Shown here: positions 38,453 to 48,781 of the stretch, one piece after another
Layout of the letters: each line of letters begins with the position of its first letter
Position numbering within the stretch: position 1 is the stretch's first letter
The notes under the pieces: generated by a model
What the model was told of the DNA's origin: nothing
The model's input: only the letters and a program-made list of their open reading frames with translations
Database searches by the model: none
Made by a program: the position numbers and the translations under genes
Origin: Puia dinghuensis
GTDB lineage: Bacteria; Bacteroidota; Bacteroidia; Chitinophagales; Chitinophagaceae
DNA length: 64,000 nt
Assembly: GCF_014642875.1 (NCBI RefSeq)
Contig: NZ_BMJC01000001.1
Coordinates: 1,779,335 to 1,843,334 of the forward strand
Reading direction: 5' to 3'

Positions 38453-40123
38453 ATGAAAAAAGGCTTTTGGATACTGCTGTTGCTGCTGCTGGCGGGCGCC
38501 GGGCGGCTCTCCGCACAGACGGTGGTCAGCTTTCGGTTTTCCCTAAACCCTCCCTCCAGCAGCGCCCTGGTCGCCGGTTGGATATCCGCCAACGGCGATC
38601 CTTCCGACTCGATCATCAGCGCCACCGACCCGGTGACGGGCGTCTCCATCAGTTCGGTGAGCACGGCCAACTGGATCCAGAATGGTCACGCCTGTGCTGC
38701 CGACGGCATCGGCTACGGGGGAGCGAGTTACTTTCCCTCGCCGGTGATGAGTAACGCCTGGATCAATAATGGGAATATGCCCCAGTCGGAATTCAATGCT
38801 GCCGTGCCGCAACTGGTGATCAGCGGACTCAAACCCGACAGTGTGTATTATGTGAAGATGAGCAGTTCTTTCGCTTATGGCACCACCGGCAACCCTACCC
38901 AATATACCGTTGCGGGGCTCAACATGCAGAATAGCCAGTTCCTGAACATCTACGACAACCAGACCATGGGGATCACCTTTCAAAAGGTGGCGCCGGATGC
39001 GAGCGGCAAGATCCGGGTGTATGTCAATACGACGGCGACCACCGACATCGCGATGATCTCCGGTCTCCAGATCATTTCCGGCAGCGCGCAGATCACCATG
39101 CCGAATGTACAGATCACCAGTCCTTCCAATGGCGACATCCTGGCAGAGGAAAGCAATATCGTGTTCAACGCCACCGCCACAGAGACGGGTGGGACCATTA
39201 CCAAGGTGGAATTCTATGCCGGCACGGCGAAGATCGGCGAGGCCGATGCAGCGCCCTACACCATGACCTGGACGAACCCTAATGAGGGGCATTATATGAT
39301 CACGGCCAAGGCGACTGATGGGGCGGGGACGACCAATACTTCCACAATAAATATCAGCGTGGAATCGCTCACCTCTTTCTGGTCGATGACCGGCAATATC
39401 GGGATGAATGCCGACAGCAATTTTGTGGGCAATGTGGACAGTGTGCGGCTGGCCTTCCGGACCAGGAACATCGAACGGATGAGTATCGCGCCCCTGGGCA
39501 ATGTGGGAATCGGCACGATCAATCCCACGGCGCAATTACATACTACCGGGTCGGTGCGGCTGGCAGGCCTGAAGAACGACAGCACCAATTCACAACCCCG
39601 GGTGTTGGTGAGCGACACCAGCGGCAACCTGTTCTACCGCAGTGCATCGGGCCTCAGCCGGTGGATCTATTCCGGCGGAACGCTCTACGATTCGGTTGAT
39701 AATATCGCTATCGGCACCAGCAATCCCGACAACTATAAGCTGGCGGTGAATGGGACGGCGATCTTTACGAAAGTGAAGGTGAAGACGGCGGGTACCTGGC
39801 CGGACTATGTGTTTGAGAAAGGCTATGCACTACCGGGCTTGCCGGAATTGGAAAAATACCTTGCCGAACACAAACACCTGCCGGGTATCGCCTCGCAGCA
39901 GGAAGTGCAAGCCAACGGCATCGATGTCGGCGACCATGCGGCGGCGCTGCTGAAGAAGGTGGAAGAGCTGACGCTGTACCTCATCGAACAGAATAAGACG
40001 CTGACCGAACAGAACCGACAACTTGCCGAACAGGCCAAACAGGCAGCCGAGCAAAAGGCCCGGCTGGATGCCCAACAGAAAGAGATAGACGAGCTGAAAG
40101 CCCTGATCAAGGCGAAACACTAA
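38453..40123 (+). CDS. exported fibre-like protein with Ig-like domain and C-terminal coiled coil
   Basis: 556 residues. Signal peptide 1-22. Residues about 25-210 are beta-rich and unassigned; about 218-305 form an Ig-like fold (VQITSPSNGDILAEESNIVF, KVEFYAGTAKIGEADAAPYT). About 330-470 resemble phage tail-fibre tip modules (GNVGIGTINPTAQLHTTGSV, IAIGTSNPDNYKLAVNGTAI), then LEKYLAEHKHLPGIASQQEV, a motif found before the trimeric coiled coil of many Bacteroidota fibre proteins, and a strong coiled coil to the end. Probably a trimeric surface fibre. Lies between the two Rhs-type genes in the same operon (26 and 20 bp gaps), which suggests it adorns or presents the Rhs structure. Confidence 0.8.
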   Translation: MKKGFWILLLLLLAGAGRLSAQTVVSFRFSLNPPSSSALVAGWISANGDPSDSIISATDPVTGVSISSVSTANWIQNGHACAADGIGYGGASYFPSPVMSNAWINNGNMPQSEFNAAVPQLVISGLKPDSVYYVKMSSSFAYGTTGNPTQYTVAGLNMQNSQFLNIYDNQTMGITFQKVAPDASGKIRVYVNTTATTDIAMISGLQIISGSAQITMPNVQITSPSNGDILAEESNIVFNATATETGGTITKVEFYAGTAKIGEADAAPYTMTWTNPNEGHYMITAKATDGAGTTNTSTINISVESLTSFWSMTGNIGMNADSNFVGNVDSVRLAFRTRNIERMSIAPLGNVGIGTINPTAQLHTTGSVRLAGLKNDSTNSQPRVLVSDTSGNLFYRSASGLSRWIYSGGTLYDSVDNIAIGTSNPDNYKLAVNGTAIFTKVKVKTAGTWPDYVFEKGYALPGLPELEKYLAEHKHLPGIASQQEVQANGIDVGDHAAALLKKVEELTLYLIEQNKTLTEQNRQLAEQAKQAAEQKARLDAQQKEIDELKALIKAKH

Positions 40124-40143
40124 TGCAATCAACCTGCTGAAAT

Positions 40144-43100
40144 ATGCGATACAAGGTGATGAAAAAAGGATTGGCCTTCGGTATTGCCCTGCTGCTGGCG
40201 ACTGCCGGCCTGGCCCAACCGGCCAATAAACCCAGTAGCCAGACTCAGGTGCTTGGGCCGAGGGACTCAGCAGCCTCTACCCCGGCGGGTTATATCGTGA
40301 ACGGGCAATCGCCGTTGGTGAACTACGTTCGCGAGCGGGACGGCCTGGGCCGCATCACCGATACGGTGAGCTTCTCCACAGCCGGGTATACGGACGTCAA
40401 AGAGACCATGCATTTCTTCGACGGGCTGGGGCGTCCCTTGCAGACCGTGAGTCGGCAGCAGTCGCCCGGAAGCAGCCCCGTGGACATAGTGACGCCGGTT
40501 GTCTATGACGCCTTTGGCCGGGAAGTGTATAAATACCTCCCCTATGCGGCTACCGCCGGCAATACGACAAATGGCGGGCTGAAGCAGGACCCCTTCACCG
40601 ACCAGCAGAACTTCTACCAAAACAACTATCCCAACGAGCAACCGGCCTATTCCGGTGAAAAGGTGTATTATGGCCAGACGGTGTATGAAGCCTCACCACT
40701 CAACCGTGTCCTGCAAACCATGGCCCCCGGCAACAGCTGGGCGGGAAATGGTGTCGGTGTGTCGATGCAATACCTGGTGAACAGTGCGGCCGACAGTGTG
40801 GAGAGCTGGAACATTCGCACCGACACGCTGACCTACGTGAATAATGACATCACCACCAATATCCCCACCGGCGGCGGCTACTATAGCGCCGGGCAGTTGT
40901 ATAAGACTGTGACCATTGACGAACAGCAACATGCGGTAGTCGAGTACAAGGACAAGGATGGGCTGGTAATCCTAAAAAAAGTGCAGGTCGGCACGATAGC
41001 CAGCGACTTCTCGGGATATAGTGGCTGGCTGAGCACCTATTATGTCTATGACAACCTCAACCAACTGCGGTTCGTCCTTTCCCCAAAGGCTACCCGAATC
41101 ATCTACAATAATGGCTGGAGTGTGTCGGCCGACACGACCACGATCAGCGAACTCTGCTTTCGCTATGAGTATGACGGGCGCCAGCGGATGATAGCCAAGA
41201 AAGTCCCTGGCGCAGGCTGGGTGTACATGGTCTATGATGCACGCGACCGGTTGGTCTATAGCCAGGATGCCAATATGCGGGGCCGCAACAATTGGATGAC
41301 CACGCTCTACGATGTACTGAACCGCCCGGCCGCTACAGGAATGATCACCTACAGCGGCACCCGCAGCCAGTTGCAAGCCTATGTTACGGCGAACACCGGC
41401 AGCAGCACGACCAGCGGGGTCACCGTATCCGGCACATCGACCAATTCCATCCCGCAGCTATTGGACCTGGCTGATTCCACCGAGAACGGAGATCACCAGG
41501 CGCTGAATACGGTCACCCTGGACAACGGTTTCGAGACGCCCGATGTGGTGGACTTTACGGCGGAGATCGTACCGTCGGGAAGTAATAATGGGATCCCCTT
41601 TACCGACAGCCTCATCGTCGTCGACAACCCCCTTCCACCGGGAAGTAACTTCATCGCGCTGACGATGAGCTTCTATGACGACTACCACAACACGCCCGAC
41701 AAACAATATGCTACCACCTATAACAGCCTGCTCGATGCCGGCACCAACCCCCATCCGGAATCATTGCCCGCCAAGGCCGACGAACAGGCCGTCCAAACGA
41801 TCGGCCTCATCACAGGCAGCAAGGTGCGGGTACTGGAAGACCCGTCCGACCTCACAAAAGGCGCCTGGCTGTCTACGGCCACCTTCTACGACGACCGAGC
41901 CCGGCCGGTGCAAGTGCAAAGCGACAACTACAAGGGTGGCCAGGACACGGTGACAAGCCTATACAACTTTGCCGGTCAGGTGATCACGACCTACCTGGCG
42001 CATGCCAACCCGCAAGCTATCGCGAACAGCAACACGCGTCTCAAAACCAACATGAACTATGATCCAGGGGGGCGCCTGTTGCAAGTTTACAAGACGATCA
42101 ACGATGCCGACAGCACCAGGCGCCTGCTGGCCCAGCACACCTACGACCAACTAGGTCAGCTGAAACAAAAACAGCTGGGACAGACGACCAGCGGCGCCTT
42201 CCTGGAAACACAGGACTACAGCTACAATATCCGCGGCTGGCTCAAAGGCATCAACCGCGACTATGCCAACAAAGACAACAGCCCGGCGGCGAATAACCGC
42301 TGGTTTGGGATGGACCTGAGCTATGACTGGGGATTTGCGACCAACCAGCTGAATGGCAACATTGCCGGAAACAAATGGCGCAGTAAGGGCGATGGCCAGC
42401 AAAGAGCTTACGGATTTGGCTATGACCCAGCCAACCGCCTCCTGTTCGCCGACTTCAATCAATACGGGAGCAATTGGGACAAATCGGCCGGCGTGGATTT
42501 TTCGTCCACCATGGGTGATGGCGTGAATGCTGGTACGGCCTACGACGAGAATGGCAATATCCTCGGCATGAAACAGATGGCCTGGCAGTTGGGCGGCAGC
42601 CAGCCGATCGACCGGTTGGCGTATACGTACATGACCAACACCAACAAGCTGCAAAATGTCATCGACACGGCTAACAACCCACAAACAACCCTGGGCGACT
42701 TCCGCACCTCTTCGCTGAGCCCATACAGCAGTGGTAAAACGGCATCAGCCGTGGATTATACCTACGACCCCAATGGCAACCTGACGCGCGATCTCAACAA
42801 GGACATCGGCAGCCAGACGGCAGACGGCATCATCTACAACCACCTCAACCTGCCCTGGCGGATCACGGTACGTTCGGCTAGCGGCACCAAAGGCACGATC
42901 ACCTATATCTATGATGCGGCCGGCAACAAGCTGAAGAAAACAACCCTGGACAGCGCCGGCGGTCTCCAAACCGTGACCACCTATATCGGAGCTTTCCAAT
43001 ACCAGGGAAAGCAGTCCCTTAGTTCGGGAACCACGCCAGCCGACACGCTGCAATTCTTCGGGCAGGAGGAAGGTCGGGTACGGGTGACGACCGATACGAC

Positions 43101-44772
43101 AGGCGGGCAAAACACCACCGGCTTCAAATACGACTATTTCCTTAAAGACCATCTGGGCAATACGCGGATGGTGCTCACAGACGAGCAGGAGGTGGACCGG
43201 TACCCGGCCGCGACCATGGAAGTGGGTGACAGCAGCCTGGAGAACCTCTACTATACTAACCTGGATGTCTACCGTACGCCGCTGCCGCCAGGCTATCCCA
43301 CGGACACGACGACCAATCCCAACAACTATGTGGCTGGGCTGAGTAGTGCCGATGGCAGTCAGAAGATCGGTCCGGGAATCGTGCTGAAAGTAATGGCCGG
43401 CGACCAGTTCTCCATCCGGGCAAGCAGCTGGTACCGGCTCAACGGCACCACACCCAGCAGCCCCGTCAGCCCCTTGAACGACATCGTCAGTGCGCTGATC
43501 AGCGGCATTGGTGCCTTGCCCGGCAGCGGCCACCCGTCTCCAAGCGCCCTGCAAACCAACAGCGCCACGCTCAGCAGCAATGTCACCCAATTCCTGAACG
43601 ACACCACGGGCACGGCCATCGCCCAAAACAGGCCGCATGCCTTTATCAATTGGGTGCTGTTCGACAACCAGTTCAACTTTGTGGCGGCCAGCAGTGGGTA
43701 CGATCAGGTCGGCGCCGACCAGGAACTGCACAAGCATATTTTAACGAATCTTCCCGTCACGTCCAGCGGATATTTGTATATTTATACAAGTAACTCGACG
43801 CCAAACGTAGAGGTATTCTTTGATAATTTGCAGGTGACCCAGACGCGCGGGCCGCTGTTGGAGGAGGATCATTTTTATCCGTTCGGGTTGACGATGGCGG
43901 GGATATCAGACAAAGCGATCAAGAGCCAGTATGCTGTTAACAAGTATCGGTATAATGGTAAGGAGTTGCAGAATCAGGAATTCACTGATGGATCAGGATT
44001 ACAAGAGTATGATTATAGCGCAAGGATGTATGATCCTCAAATAGGAAGATGGGGGCGGCCTGATCCTCTTTCTGATCAGAGCAGCAGCTCGAGTTGCTAT
44101 ATTTATGTGAATAACAATCCTATCCGGTATATCGATCCAGACGGTATGAGTACTAATTCTGTAGACCTTGATAGTACTGGCAAGGTAACAAAAATCAATG
44201 CAGACGGTGATCCTGGAGTATACCTGAACGCCGATAATATTAGAATCTTGGTAGGATACATGAATCCTAATACCAAATATGCTATTGGCGGTGGGTATGA
44301 GTATTATGACAAAAAGGATTATTATGAAAAGTATAAAATAGGTCATTGGCTTGGGATGACACTTGTTAATCCTAATGATCCAAACCCTGATCAAAATAAT
44401 GGGCCTGCTGCCGCGAAAGATGCAATGGGGCAAGTTTTTATTGCAACGTTTACAGATGGACTGGGCGAATTATTCGAAGGTGGGTCCGTTACTGCGAAAG
44501 GGGTGTCGGTTATCGGTCCACGGGCAACTTATCGTGAATTCGCAAGACAGATTGGAGCCAGGTTTTTAAATGTAACTGACGAGGCTTGGACTTGGGCTAA
44601 AAATGAAAAGTTTCTTGCTGGAATTGTCAAAAGAGGAGATGACGTGGTTTTCGCTGGAAAATTTAACCCAGATTTGCTTGATAAATCTTCAGTGCTTGCG
44701 CAAGAGATAAAATATTTGGTTGAACGGGGTTACCAGTGGACTGCAGACTATTCAAAGTTGGTTTTAAAATAA
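40144..44772 (+). CDS. Rhs protein with DUF6443 start and C-terminal toxin-like tip
   Basis: 1542 residues (an ATG at 40159, [15 protein letters not shown], may be the true start). Signal peptide, then a DUF6443-type region ([35 protein letters not shown]), many YD repeats, and the RHS-associated core ([59 protein letters not shown] ending near residue 1335). The final 207 residues are AT-rich and unlike the core, as expected for an exchangeable toxin tip; it ends [18 protein letters not shown]... [18 protein letters not shown] and no enzyme family was recognised. Sec export rather than T6SS is implied by the signal peptide. An immunity candidate starts 8 bp downstream. Confidence 0.88.
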   Translation: MRYKVMKKGLAFGIALLLATAGLAQPANKPSSQTQVLGPRDSAASTPAGYIVNGQSPLVNYVRERDGLGRITDTVSFSTAGYTDVKETMHFFDGLGRPLQTVSRQQSPGSSPVDIVTPVVYDAFGREVYKYLPYAATAGNTTNGGLKQDPFTDQQNFYQNNYPNEQPAYSGEKVYYGQTVYEASPLNRVLQTMAPGNSWAGNGVGVSMQYLVNSAADSVESWNIRTDTLTYVNNDITTNIPTGGGYYSAGQLYKTVTIDEQQHAVVEYKDKDGLVILKKVQVGTIASDFSGYSGWLSTYYVYDNLNQLRFVLSPKATRIIYNNGWSVSADTTTISELCFRYEYDGRQRMIAKKVPGAGWVYMVYDARDRLVYSQDANMRGRNNWMTTLYDVLNRPAATGMITYSGTRSQLQAYVTANTGSSTTSGVTVSGTSTNSIPQLLDLADSTENGDHQALNTVTLDNGFETPDVVDFTAEIVPSGSNNGIPFTDSLIVVDNPLPPGSNFIALTMSFYDDYHNTPDKQYATTYNSLLDAGTNPHPESLPAKADEQAVQTIGLITGSKVRVLEDPSDLTKGAWLSTATFYDDRARPVQVQSDNYKGGQDTVTSLYNFAGQVITTYLAHANPQAIANSNTRLKTNMNYDPGGRLLQVYKTINDADSTRRLLAQHTYDQLGQLKQKQLGQTTSGAFLETQDYSYNIRGWLKGINRDYANKDNSPAANNRWFGMDLSYDWGFATNQLNGNIAGNKWRSKGDGQQRAYGFGYDPANRLLFADFNQYGSNWDKSAGVDFSSTMGDGVNAGTAYDENGNILGMKQMAWQLGGSQPIDRLAYTYMTNTNKLQNVIDTANNPQTTLGDFRTSSLSPYSSGKTASAVDYTYDPNGNLTRDLNKDIGSQTADGIIYNHLNLPWRITVRSASGTKGTITYIYDAAGNKLKKTTLDSAGGLQTVTTYIGAFQYQGKQSLSSGTTPADTLQFFGQEEGRVRVTTDTTGGQNTTGFKYDYFLKDHLGNTRMVLTDEQEVDRYPAATMEVGDSSLENLYYTNLDVYRTPLPPGYPTDTTTNPNNYVAGLSSADGSQKIGPGIVLKVMAGDQFSIRASSWYRLNGTTPSSPVSPLNDIVSALISGIGALPGSGHPSPSALQTNSATLSSNVTQFLNDTTGTAIAQNRPHAFINWVLFDNQFNFVAASSGYDQVGADQELHKHILTNLPVTSSGYLYIYTSNSTPNVEVFFDNLQVTQTRGPLLEEDHFYPFGLTMAGISDKAIKSQYAVNKYRYNGKELQNQEFTDGSGLQEYDYSARMYDPQIGRWGRPDPLSDQSSSSSCYIYVNNNPIRYIDPDGMSTNSVDLDSTGKVTKINADGDPGVYLNADNIRILVGYMNPNTKYAIGGGYEYYDKKDYYEKYKIGHWLGMTLVNPNDPNPDQNNGPAAAKDAMGQVFIATFTDGLGELFEGGSVTAKGVSVIGPRATYREFARQIGARFLNVTDEAWTWAKNEKFLAGIVKRGDDVVFAGKFNPDLLDKSSVLAQEIKYLVERGYQWTADYSKLVLK

Positions 44773-44780
44773 GGAATAAG

Positions 44781-45230
44781 ATGGATCAAAAATTTCTAAA
44801 ATATTTATATGACAGCTTTACAAAGCTTGTCGAAAAATATGGATTTATCAAATCAACGGAACTAAATGAGGAAGGAGTATATTCGATTGAGTATAGTTCT
44901 GATACTTTTGTGATAAAACTTGAAAAATATAGACGGGAATTTTATGTTGCACTTTACAAAACAGGCTATCCAGATAAAGGGGTTAACTTATTTAACTTAT
45001 TAAGCTATTTAAATCAAACATCTTCAGATGTCCCCGAGTCTAACTATTTTAAAGAAGAAAAAGATCTGGATGAATGTTATAAAAAGCAATTCAACTATAT
45101 ATCTGATACTATTTATCAAAATTTTGACGCAATAAATGATTTTTTTAAGAGCGGAAACCATGAATTAAAGATGGTGGATATTCGTAAGTTCATGCTGAGT
45201 AAATATCCAGAGTTATTTAAAAGGACTTGA
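44781..45230 (+). CDS. candidate immunity protein for the Rhs tip
   Basis: 149 residues from the ATG at 44781; an upstream in-frame ATG at 44736 lies inside the Rhs gene and was not used. Small, AT-rich, soluble, with no signal peptide or membrane helix (LEKYRREFYVALYKTGYPDK, VDIRKFMLSKYPELFK). No family recognised. Position directly behind a toxin tip, matching low GC and the 8-bp gap are the reasons for calling it immunity; it should bind and block the tip in the cytoplasm. Confidence 0.6.
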   Translation: MDQKFLKYLYDSFTKLVEKYGFIKSTELNEEGVYSIEYSSDTFVIKLEKYRREFYVALYKTGYPDKGVNLFNLLSYLNQTSSDVPESNYFKEEKDLDECYKKQFNYISDTIYQNFDAINDFFKSGNHELKMVDIRKFMLSKYPELFKRT

Positions 45231-45274
45231 TGGGCAGCTACTTTATTAAAATATTTGATGTGTTGTTGGGGGTA

Positions 45275-45433
45275 GTGTATCAAAAAATCAGGCTTTCCGA
45301 ACATTTCTTAAAAGCCGCCTCCACAAAGGCTGTTAGCCTGATCATTTCATCCTAAAAAGCCAAAAAATAAATAAGACTCGACTAAGAGGCCGGTTACTTC
45401 CGGCCTTGTATCGTTCTCGTGTATCAAAAAATC
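45275..45433 (+). repeat. 15-bp direct repeat flanking 129 bp
   Basis: GTGTATCAAAAAATC occurs at 45275-45289 and again at 45419-45433. The second copy lies just before the IS1-like reading frame and looks like an element end; the first may be a left end of a lost or nested copy. A 7-bp hairpin (AGGCCGG-TTACTT-CCGGCCT, 45387-45406) sits between them and may terminate the toxin-immunity transcript. No other gene is visible from 45231 to 45440. Confidence 0.5.
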
Positions 45434-45540
45434 TGGTCGTTTGAAATGTAAATTTTGTGACCGTTCCTGCCAAAAGGCCGGCAGGCAGAAAAATAGCGCG
45501 CAAAAGCTCTATTGTAAGCGGTGTAATAAATACCAGCAAC
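45419..45540 (+). pseudogene. IS1-like element relic, 5' end of InsA zinc ribbon
   Basis: A terminal-repeat-like GTGTATCAAAAAATC is followed 8 bp later by an ATG (45441) whose first 33 codons match the zinc ribbon of IS1 family InsA (MKCKFCDRSCQKAGRQKNSA, LYCKRCNKYQQ: two CxxC pairs and the KxG/KYQQ context). After codon 33 the similarity stops and the frame closes at 45653 in sequence that belongs to the next gene, so only about 120 bp of the element remain. A truncated insertion sequence at the edge of the toxin region. Confidence 0.55.
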
Positions 45541-45604
45541 CCGGCTACCTGGGACAAAGAGTGATATTGACTACTTCGCTCATCCTCAATACTTGCCGTA
45601 CTTC

Positions 45605-46009
45605 ATGGACAGACAATATCTATTGCCAGGCATTGATCCAAGTACGGGAATAGTGCCAGGAACCATTAATCCATATATAGGTCCAGGTATTAGATTTGAG
45701 CCTGTTGTTAACCCTCAGAATATCCCTCAACAACATCAATATTATATGCATAGATTTTGGTTCGAATTTGACATTAAATTAGCGTTCGGATATCCTCCGG
45801 GTATTGGAATTGGTTGCGGTGTTACAGCGACTAGCTACGAAGATGCTCTTGGTATTATCGATGAAAAAATATTCTCCTATGTTAAGCGTCCTCCTATTAA
45901 GGAAATGGTAGAAGATGTAGACATTAATACATTAGATCAAGGGCACATCATACCGAATATGAAGTCGCCAATGTATCGTGGTATCTGGTTTCCTTTGGGG
46001 TACGATTAA
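45605..46009 (+). CDS. orphan small protein, possible displaced immunity or toxin fragment
   Basis: 134 residues from the ATG at 45605; a TTG at 45593 or an ATG at 45746 (87 residues) are alternatives. The first 45 residues are Pro/Gly-rich (LPGIDPSTGIVPGTINPYIG), the rest a compact domain (RFWFEFDIKLAFGYPPG, GCGVTATSYEDALGIIDEKI, LDQGHIIPNMKSPMYRGIWF) that looks like a complete small family; I cannot name it. AT-rich like the toxin tip. The upstream frame is open into the IS relic, so the original 5' end may be lost. Could be a remnant immunity gene of an older tip. Confidence 0.5.
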   Translation: MDRQYLLPGIDPSTGIVPGTINPYIGPGIRFEPVVNPQNIPQQHQYYMHRFWFEFDIKLAFGYPPGIGIGCGVTATSYEDALGIIDEKIFSYVKRPPIKEMVEDVDINTLDQGHIIPNMKSPMYRGIWFPLGYD

Positions 46010-46296
46010 CATTCTTCGGGCGAATGGTCTGAAAGAATATTGTCTAATTTAAAAGAAAAATATAGAAACTCTACACCTGAACCGTATAGGACGACAATCA
46101 AACAGACCAATTCAATGGACAAAGAAAGAGAGAAGCTTATTGATCCTACTGTGAATATTGCCAATTCACCGAATCCCGGTTGAGAAGGGTTTACAGAAGC
46201 TTCTGGATGGGCGGAAGCTTGGTACCTGATCACTTTTTTGAAATCGAGAACCTTAAATGCAGTCACCCCTCCCACCACATACTCCGCCTCACCCCC
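46010..46296. other. AT-rich remnant sequence
   Basis: The same frame as the orphan gene stays open for 57 codons after its TAA (to TGA at 46181) and has coding-like lysine/glutamate-rich composition, including an ATG near its middle. No intact gene. The remainder up to the EamA stop shows nothing. Confidence 0.4.
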
Positions 46297-47175
46297 TCAC
46301 TCCACCCCCACCCCCCTCCTCCACAACCTCACCGTCTGCAAAACGATCGACAGCAGAATCAGCAAGAACCCAACATAAAACCCCTGGTTAAGGTATTTAT
46401 CCTCCCTGAAAAGCAGGAAAGCCAGCAATATCCCATACACCGGCTCCAGGTTATAGCTGAGATTCACCGTAAACGCCGATATCCGCTGCAACGCACTCAT
46501 CGAAAGATTAAAAGCCAGCACCGTACAGGCCCAACTCAACACCAGCAGCCAGCCCCAGTCCCGCCAACCCGGAACGAGCGAATCAAAAGGAAAAAGATAT
46601 AGGTACAAAGGCATCAACAGCGTCAACCCCAGGAACCCGCCGGACAGCTCATATAGTGTCACTGTCTCCGCCGGCACCCGCTGCAAAATGCGCTTATTCA
46701 ACACCGGAAAAAGACTCCCGAGTAACGCCGAGACCAGCCCGATCAGGATACCGGTCTTATAATGCGGGTCTACCTGGAAGATAAAGAAGATGCCCGCAAT
46801 CACCAGCAGCCCCAGCAGCAGTTCGACGACATCGACCCGGTGCCGCAAGACCAGTGGCTCGATCAAGGCCGTAAAAAACCCGATCGCCGAAAAACAAACC
46901 AGGCCGACAGAAACATTGGAATATTTGATACTCGCATAAAATGCCACCCAGTGCAACGCCGCGATCCCCCCGATGCCAAAGATGCGCCAGAGGTCACGCC
47001 GGTCGATCCGCACGGACTGCCTGCGCAACAAGGCTAATAACCACAACGAAGCAGCGGTGATCAACAGCCGGTACCAGACCAGTAAACCCGCATTGAGGGA
47101 GATAAGCCTGCCGAGCACCCCGGTAAGCCCTGCGAGAAGGACAGCCGCATGAAGTTGGATAAAAGCCTTTTTCAT
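46297..47175 (-). CDS. EamA/DMT family transporter
   Basis: 292 residues with ten predicted transmembrane helices in two EamA repeats (for example FGIGGIAALHWVAFYASIKY in the first, LSYNLEPVYGILLAFLLFRE in the second). Inner-membrane drug/metabolite exporter superfamily; substrate unknown. Starts 3 bp after the stop of the glycosyltransferase gene, so probably co-transcribed with it. Confidence 0.92.
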   Translation of the reverse strand: MKKAFIQLHAAVLLAGLTGVLGRLISLNAGLLVWYRLLITAASLWLLALLRRQSVRIDRRDLWRIFGIGGIAALHWVAFYASIKYSNVSVGLVCFSAIGFFTALIEPLVLRHRVDVVELLLGLLVIAGIFFIFQVDPHYKTGILIGLVSALLGSLFPVLNKRILQRVPAETVTLYELSGGFLGLTLLMPLYLYLFPFDSLVPGWRDWGWLLVLSWACTVLAFNLSMSALQRISAFTVNLSYNLEPVYGILLAFLLFREDKYLNQGFYVGFLLILLSIVLQTVRLWRRGVGVE

Positions 47176-47178
47176 GGC

Positions 47179-47949
47179 CTATTTAGGAAAAGAGCTCATG
47201 GCCATGACATCATTCTTCACCCGGTTGCGATAATTCTTGAAGAGAGAGTGCCAGCGCAGGTTAAGCACACCGAGGATGCCTTCTTTTACGATACCCTTGT
47301 TCATCTTGCTGACACCAAATTTGCGGTCTTCAAAGATGATGGGAACCTCCTTTATCTTGAAGCCAAGCTTCCAGGCCGCAAATTTCATTTCGATCTGAAA
47401 GGCATAACCGACAAACCTGATCTCATCGAGATTGATCGTCTCCAACACCTCCCTTTTATAACAGACAAACCCGGCGGTAGGGTCCTGAACAGGCATCCAC
47501 GTGATGATCCGCGTATAAATAGAGCCCCCGCGTGAGAGCAGGATGCGGTTGCGGGGCCAATTGACATTACCACCACCCTTTACATAACGGGAGCCGACAG
47601 CCACATCGCCATCCTGGTATTTACAGGCTTCATACAGCCGCATCAGATCCTTCGGATTATGCGAGAAATCGGCATCCATCTCGAAAATGAAGGCATAGTT
47701 GTTACGCACTGCCCACTTGAAGCCATGGATATAAGCCGTACCCAACCCCAGCTTCCCCTGGCGCTCTTCCAGGAAAAGCTGACCGGCATATTTCCGCTGT
47801 AACTGCCTGACGATATCTGCTGTGCCATCCGGTGAGCTATCATCTATCACCAGCACATGAAAGCCTTGCCCCAACTGAAAAATAGCTTCCAATATCAGGG
47901 TAATGTTTTCCTTTTCGTTATAAGTAGGTATGATGACGATCTTTTCCAA
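47179..47949 (-). CDS. polyprenol-phosphate mannose synthase-like GT2 glycosyltransferase
   Basis: 256 residues, the size of the single-domain DPM1 type. Motifs: IPTYNEKENI at the start, VIDDSSPDGTADIV, the DADFSHNP metal-binding motif, DPTAGFVCYKR and FEDRKFGVSKM. It transfers a sugar, usually mannose or glucose, from a nucleotide donor to a membrane polyprenyl phosphate at the cytoplasmic face. No C-terminal membrane anchor. Directly upstream of the EamA gene (3 bp), a pairing seen often in Bacteroidota. Confidence 0.92.
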   Translation of the reverse strand: MEKIVIIPTYNEKENITLILEAIFQLGQGFHVLVIDDSSPDGTADIVRQLQRKYAGQLFLEERQGKLGLGTAYIHGFKWAVRNNYAFIFEMDADFSHNPKDLMRLYEACKYQDGDVAVGSRYVKGGGNVNWPRNRILLSRGGSIYTRIITWMPVQDPTAGFVCYKREVLETINLDEIRFVGYAFQIEMKFAAWKLGFKIKEVPIIFEDRKFGVSKMNKGIVKEGILGVLNLRWHSLFKNYRNRVKNDVMAMSSFPK

Positions 47950-48012
47950 CTGCCTGTTTTATGTCCGGAATTAAAATACAAAATTACAACTTTTCAGCCC
48001 CTCTCATCCCTG

Positions 48013-48780
48013 CTACCCCTTTTTTAACATTGTCCTGTTAAAAATTTCCGTTAGTTTCTGCTTGGTGTGAAGTGGAAAATCTCCCTTCATCATCCAATCA
48101 TAATACTGCGGCTCTGCCTTCAATATTTCGGCTACAGCCCGCCCTTTGTGCTTGCCGAAATTAAACACTTCCACCCCGTTCTCCATTACAAATCGCCGCG
48201 CAAAATCCACCACCGGCTCTTCGCCTATACATTTGAGAATGGTATCGATATTCGTTCCCAATTGGGGATATTTCGACACCTGCGCCACCAATACTTCCCA
48301 AGTAGCCGAAGCATCTGCTTCAGCCCCATGAGCGCCCTCCAATTCTTTTTGACAATAGAATCGGTATGCAGCGCTCAGCGTTCGCTGCTCCATCATGTGA
48401 AAGATCTTTTGCACATCGAGCAGTTTCCTGCCCTTGCCGTCGAACTCCATTCCGACACGCAGAAACTCCTCCACCAGCATGGGAATATCAAATCGATTGG
48501 AATTATAACCCGCCAGGTCGCAATGATCCAGGAATTGCTTCAGCTCGTTAGCCACCTGCCGGAAGGTGGGCGCATCTTTCACCATGTCATTGGTGATCCC
48601 ATGAATCTCGGTTGACCCCGCCGAAATAGGCATCTCCGGGTTAATTAATTTCCGTTTCACCAGCTTCTTTCCATCCGGCATCACCTTCACAATGGCGATT
48701 TCAATAATCCGGTCTGTGCCGAGATTGACCCCCGTAGTCTCCAGATCAATGATCGCCAGGGGGTGCGTAAGTTGTAACAT
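48013..48780 (-). CDS. DEDDh 3'-5' exonuclease (DNA polymerase III epsilon-like)
   Basis: 255 residues. Exo I IIDLETTGVNLG (D12, E14), Exo II GYNSNRFDIPML and Exo III HGAEADASAT supply the DEDDh catalytic residues within 1-175. The C-terminal 70 residues (FNFGKHKGRAVAEILKAEPQ, YYDWMMKGDFP) form the small domain commonly attached to these exonucleases in Bacteroidota. Acts on DNA or RNA 3' ends in proofreading or repair. Starts 1 bp after the Mpl-type ligase stop, so the two are co-transcribed. Confidence 0.92.
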   Translation of the reverse strand: MLQLTHPLAIIDLETTGVNLGTDRIIEIAIVKVMPDGKKLVKRKLINPEMPISAGSTEIHGITNDMVKDAPTFRQVANELKQFLDHCDLAGYNSNRFDIPMLVEEFLRVGMEFDGKGRKLLDVQKIFHMMEQRTLSAAYRFYCQKELEGAHGAEADASATWEVLVAQVSKYPQLGTNIDTILKCIGEEPVVDFARRFVMENGVEVFNFGKHKGRAVAEILKAEPQYYDWMMKGDFPLHTKQKLTEIFNRTMLKKG

Positions 48781-48781
48781 T

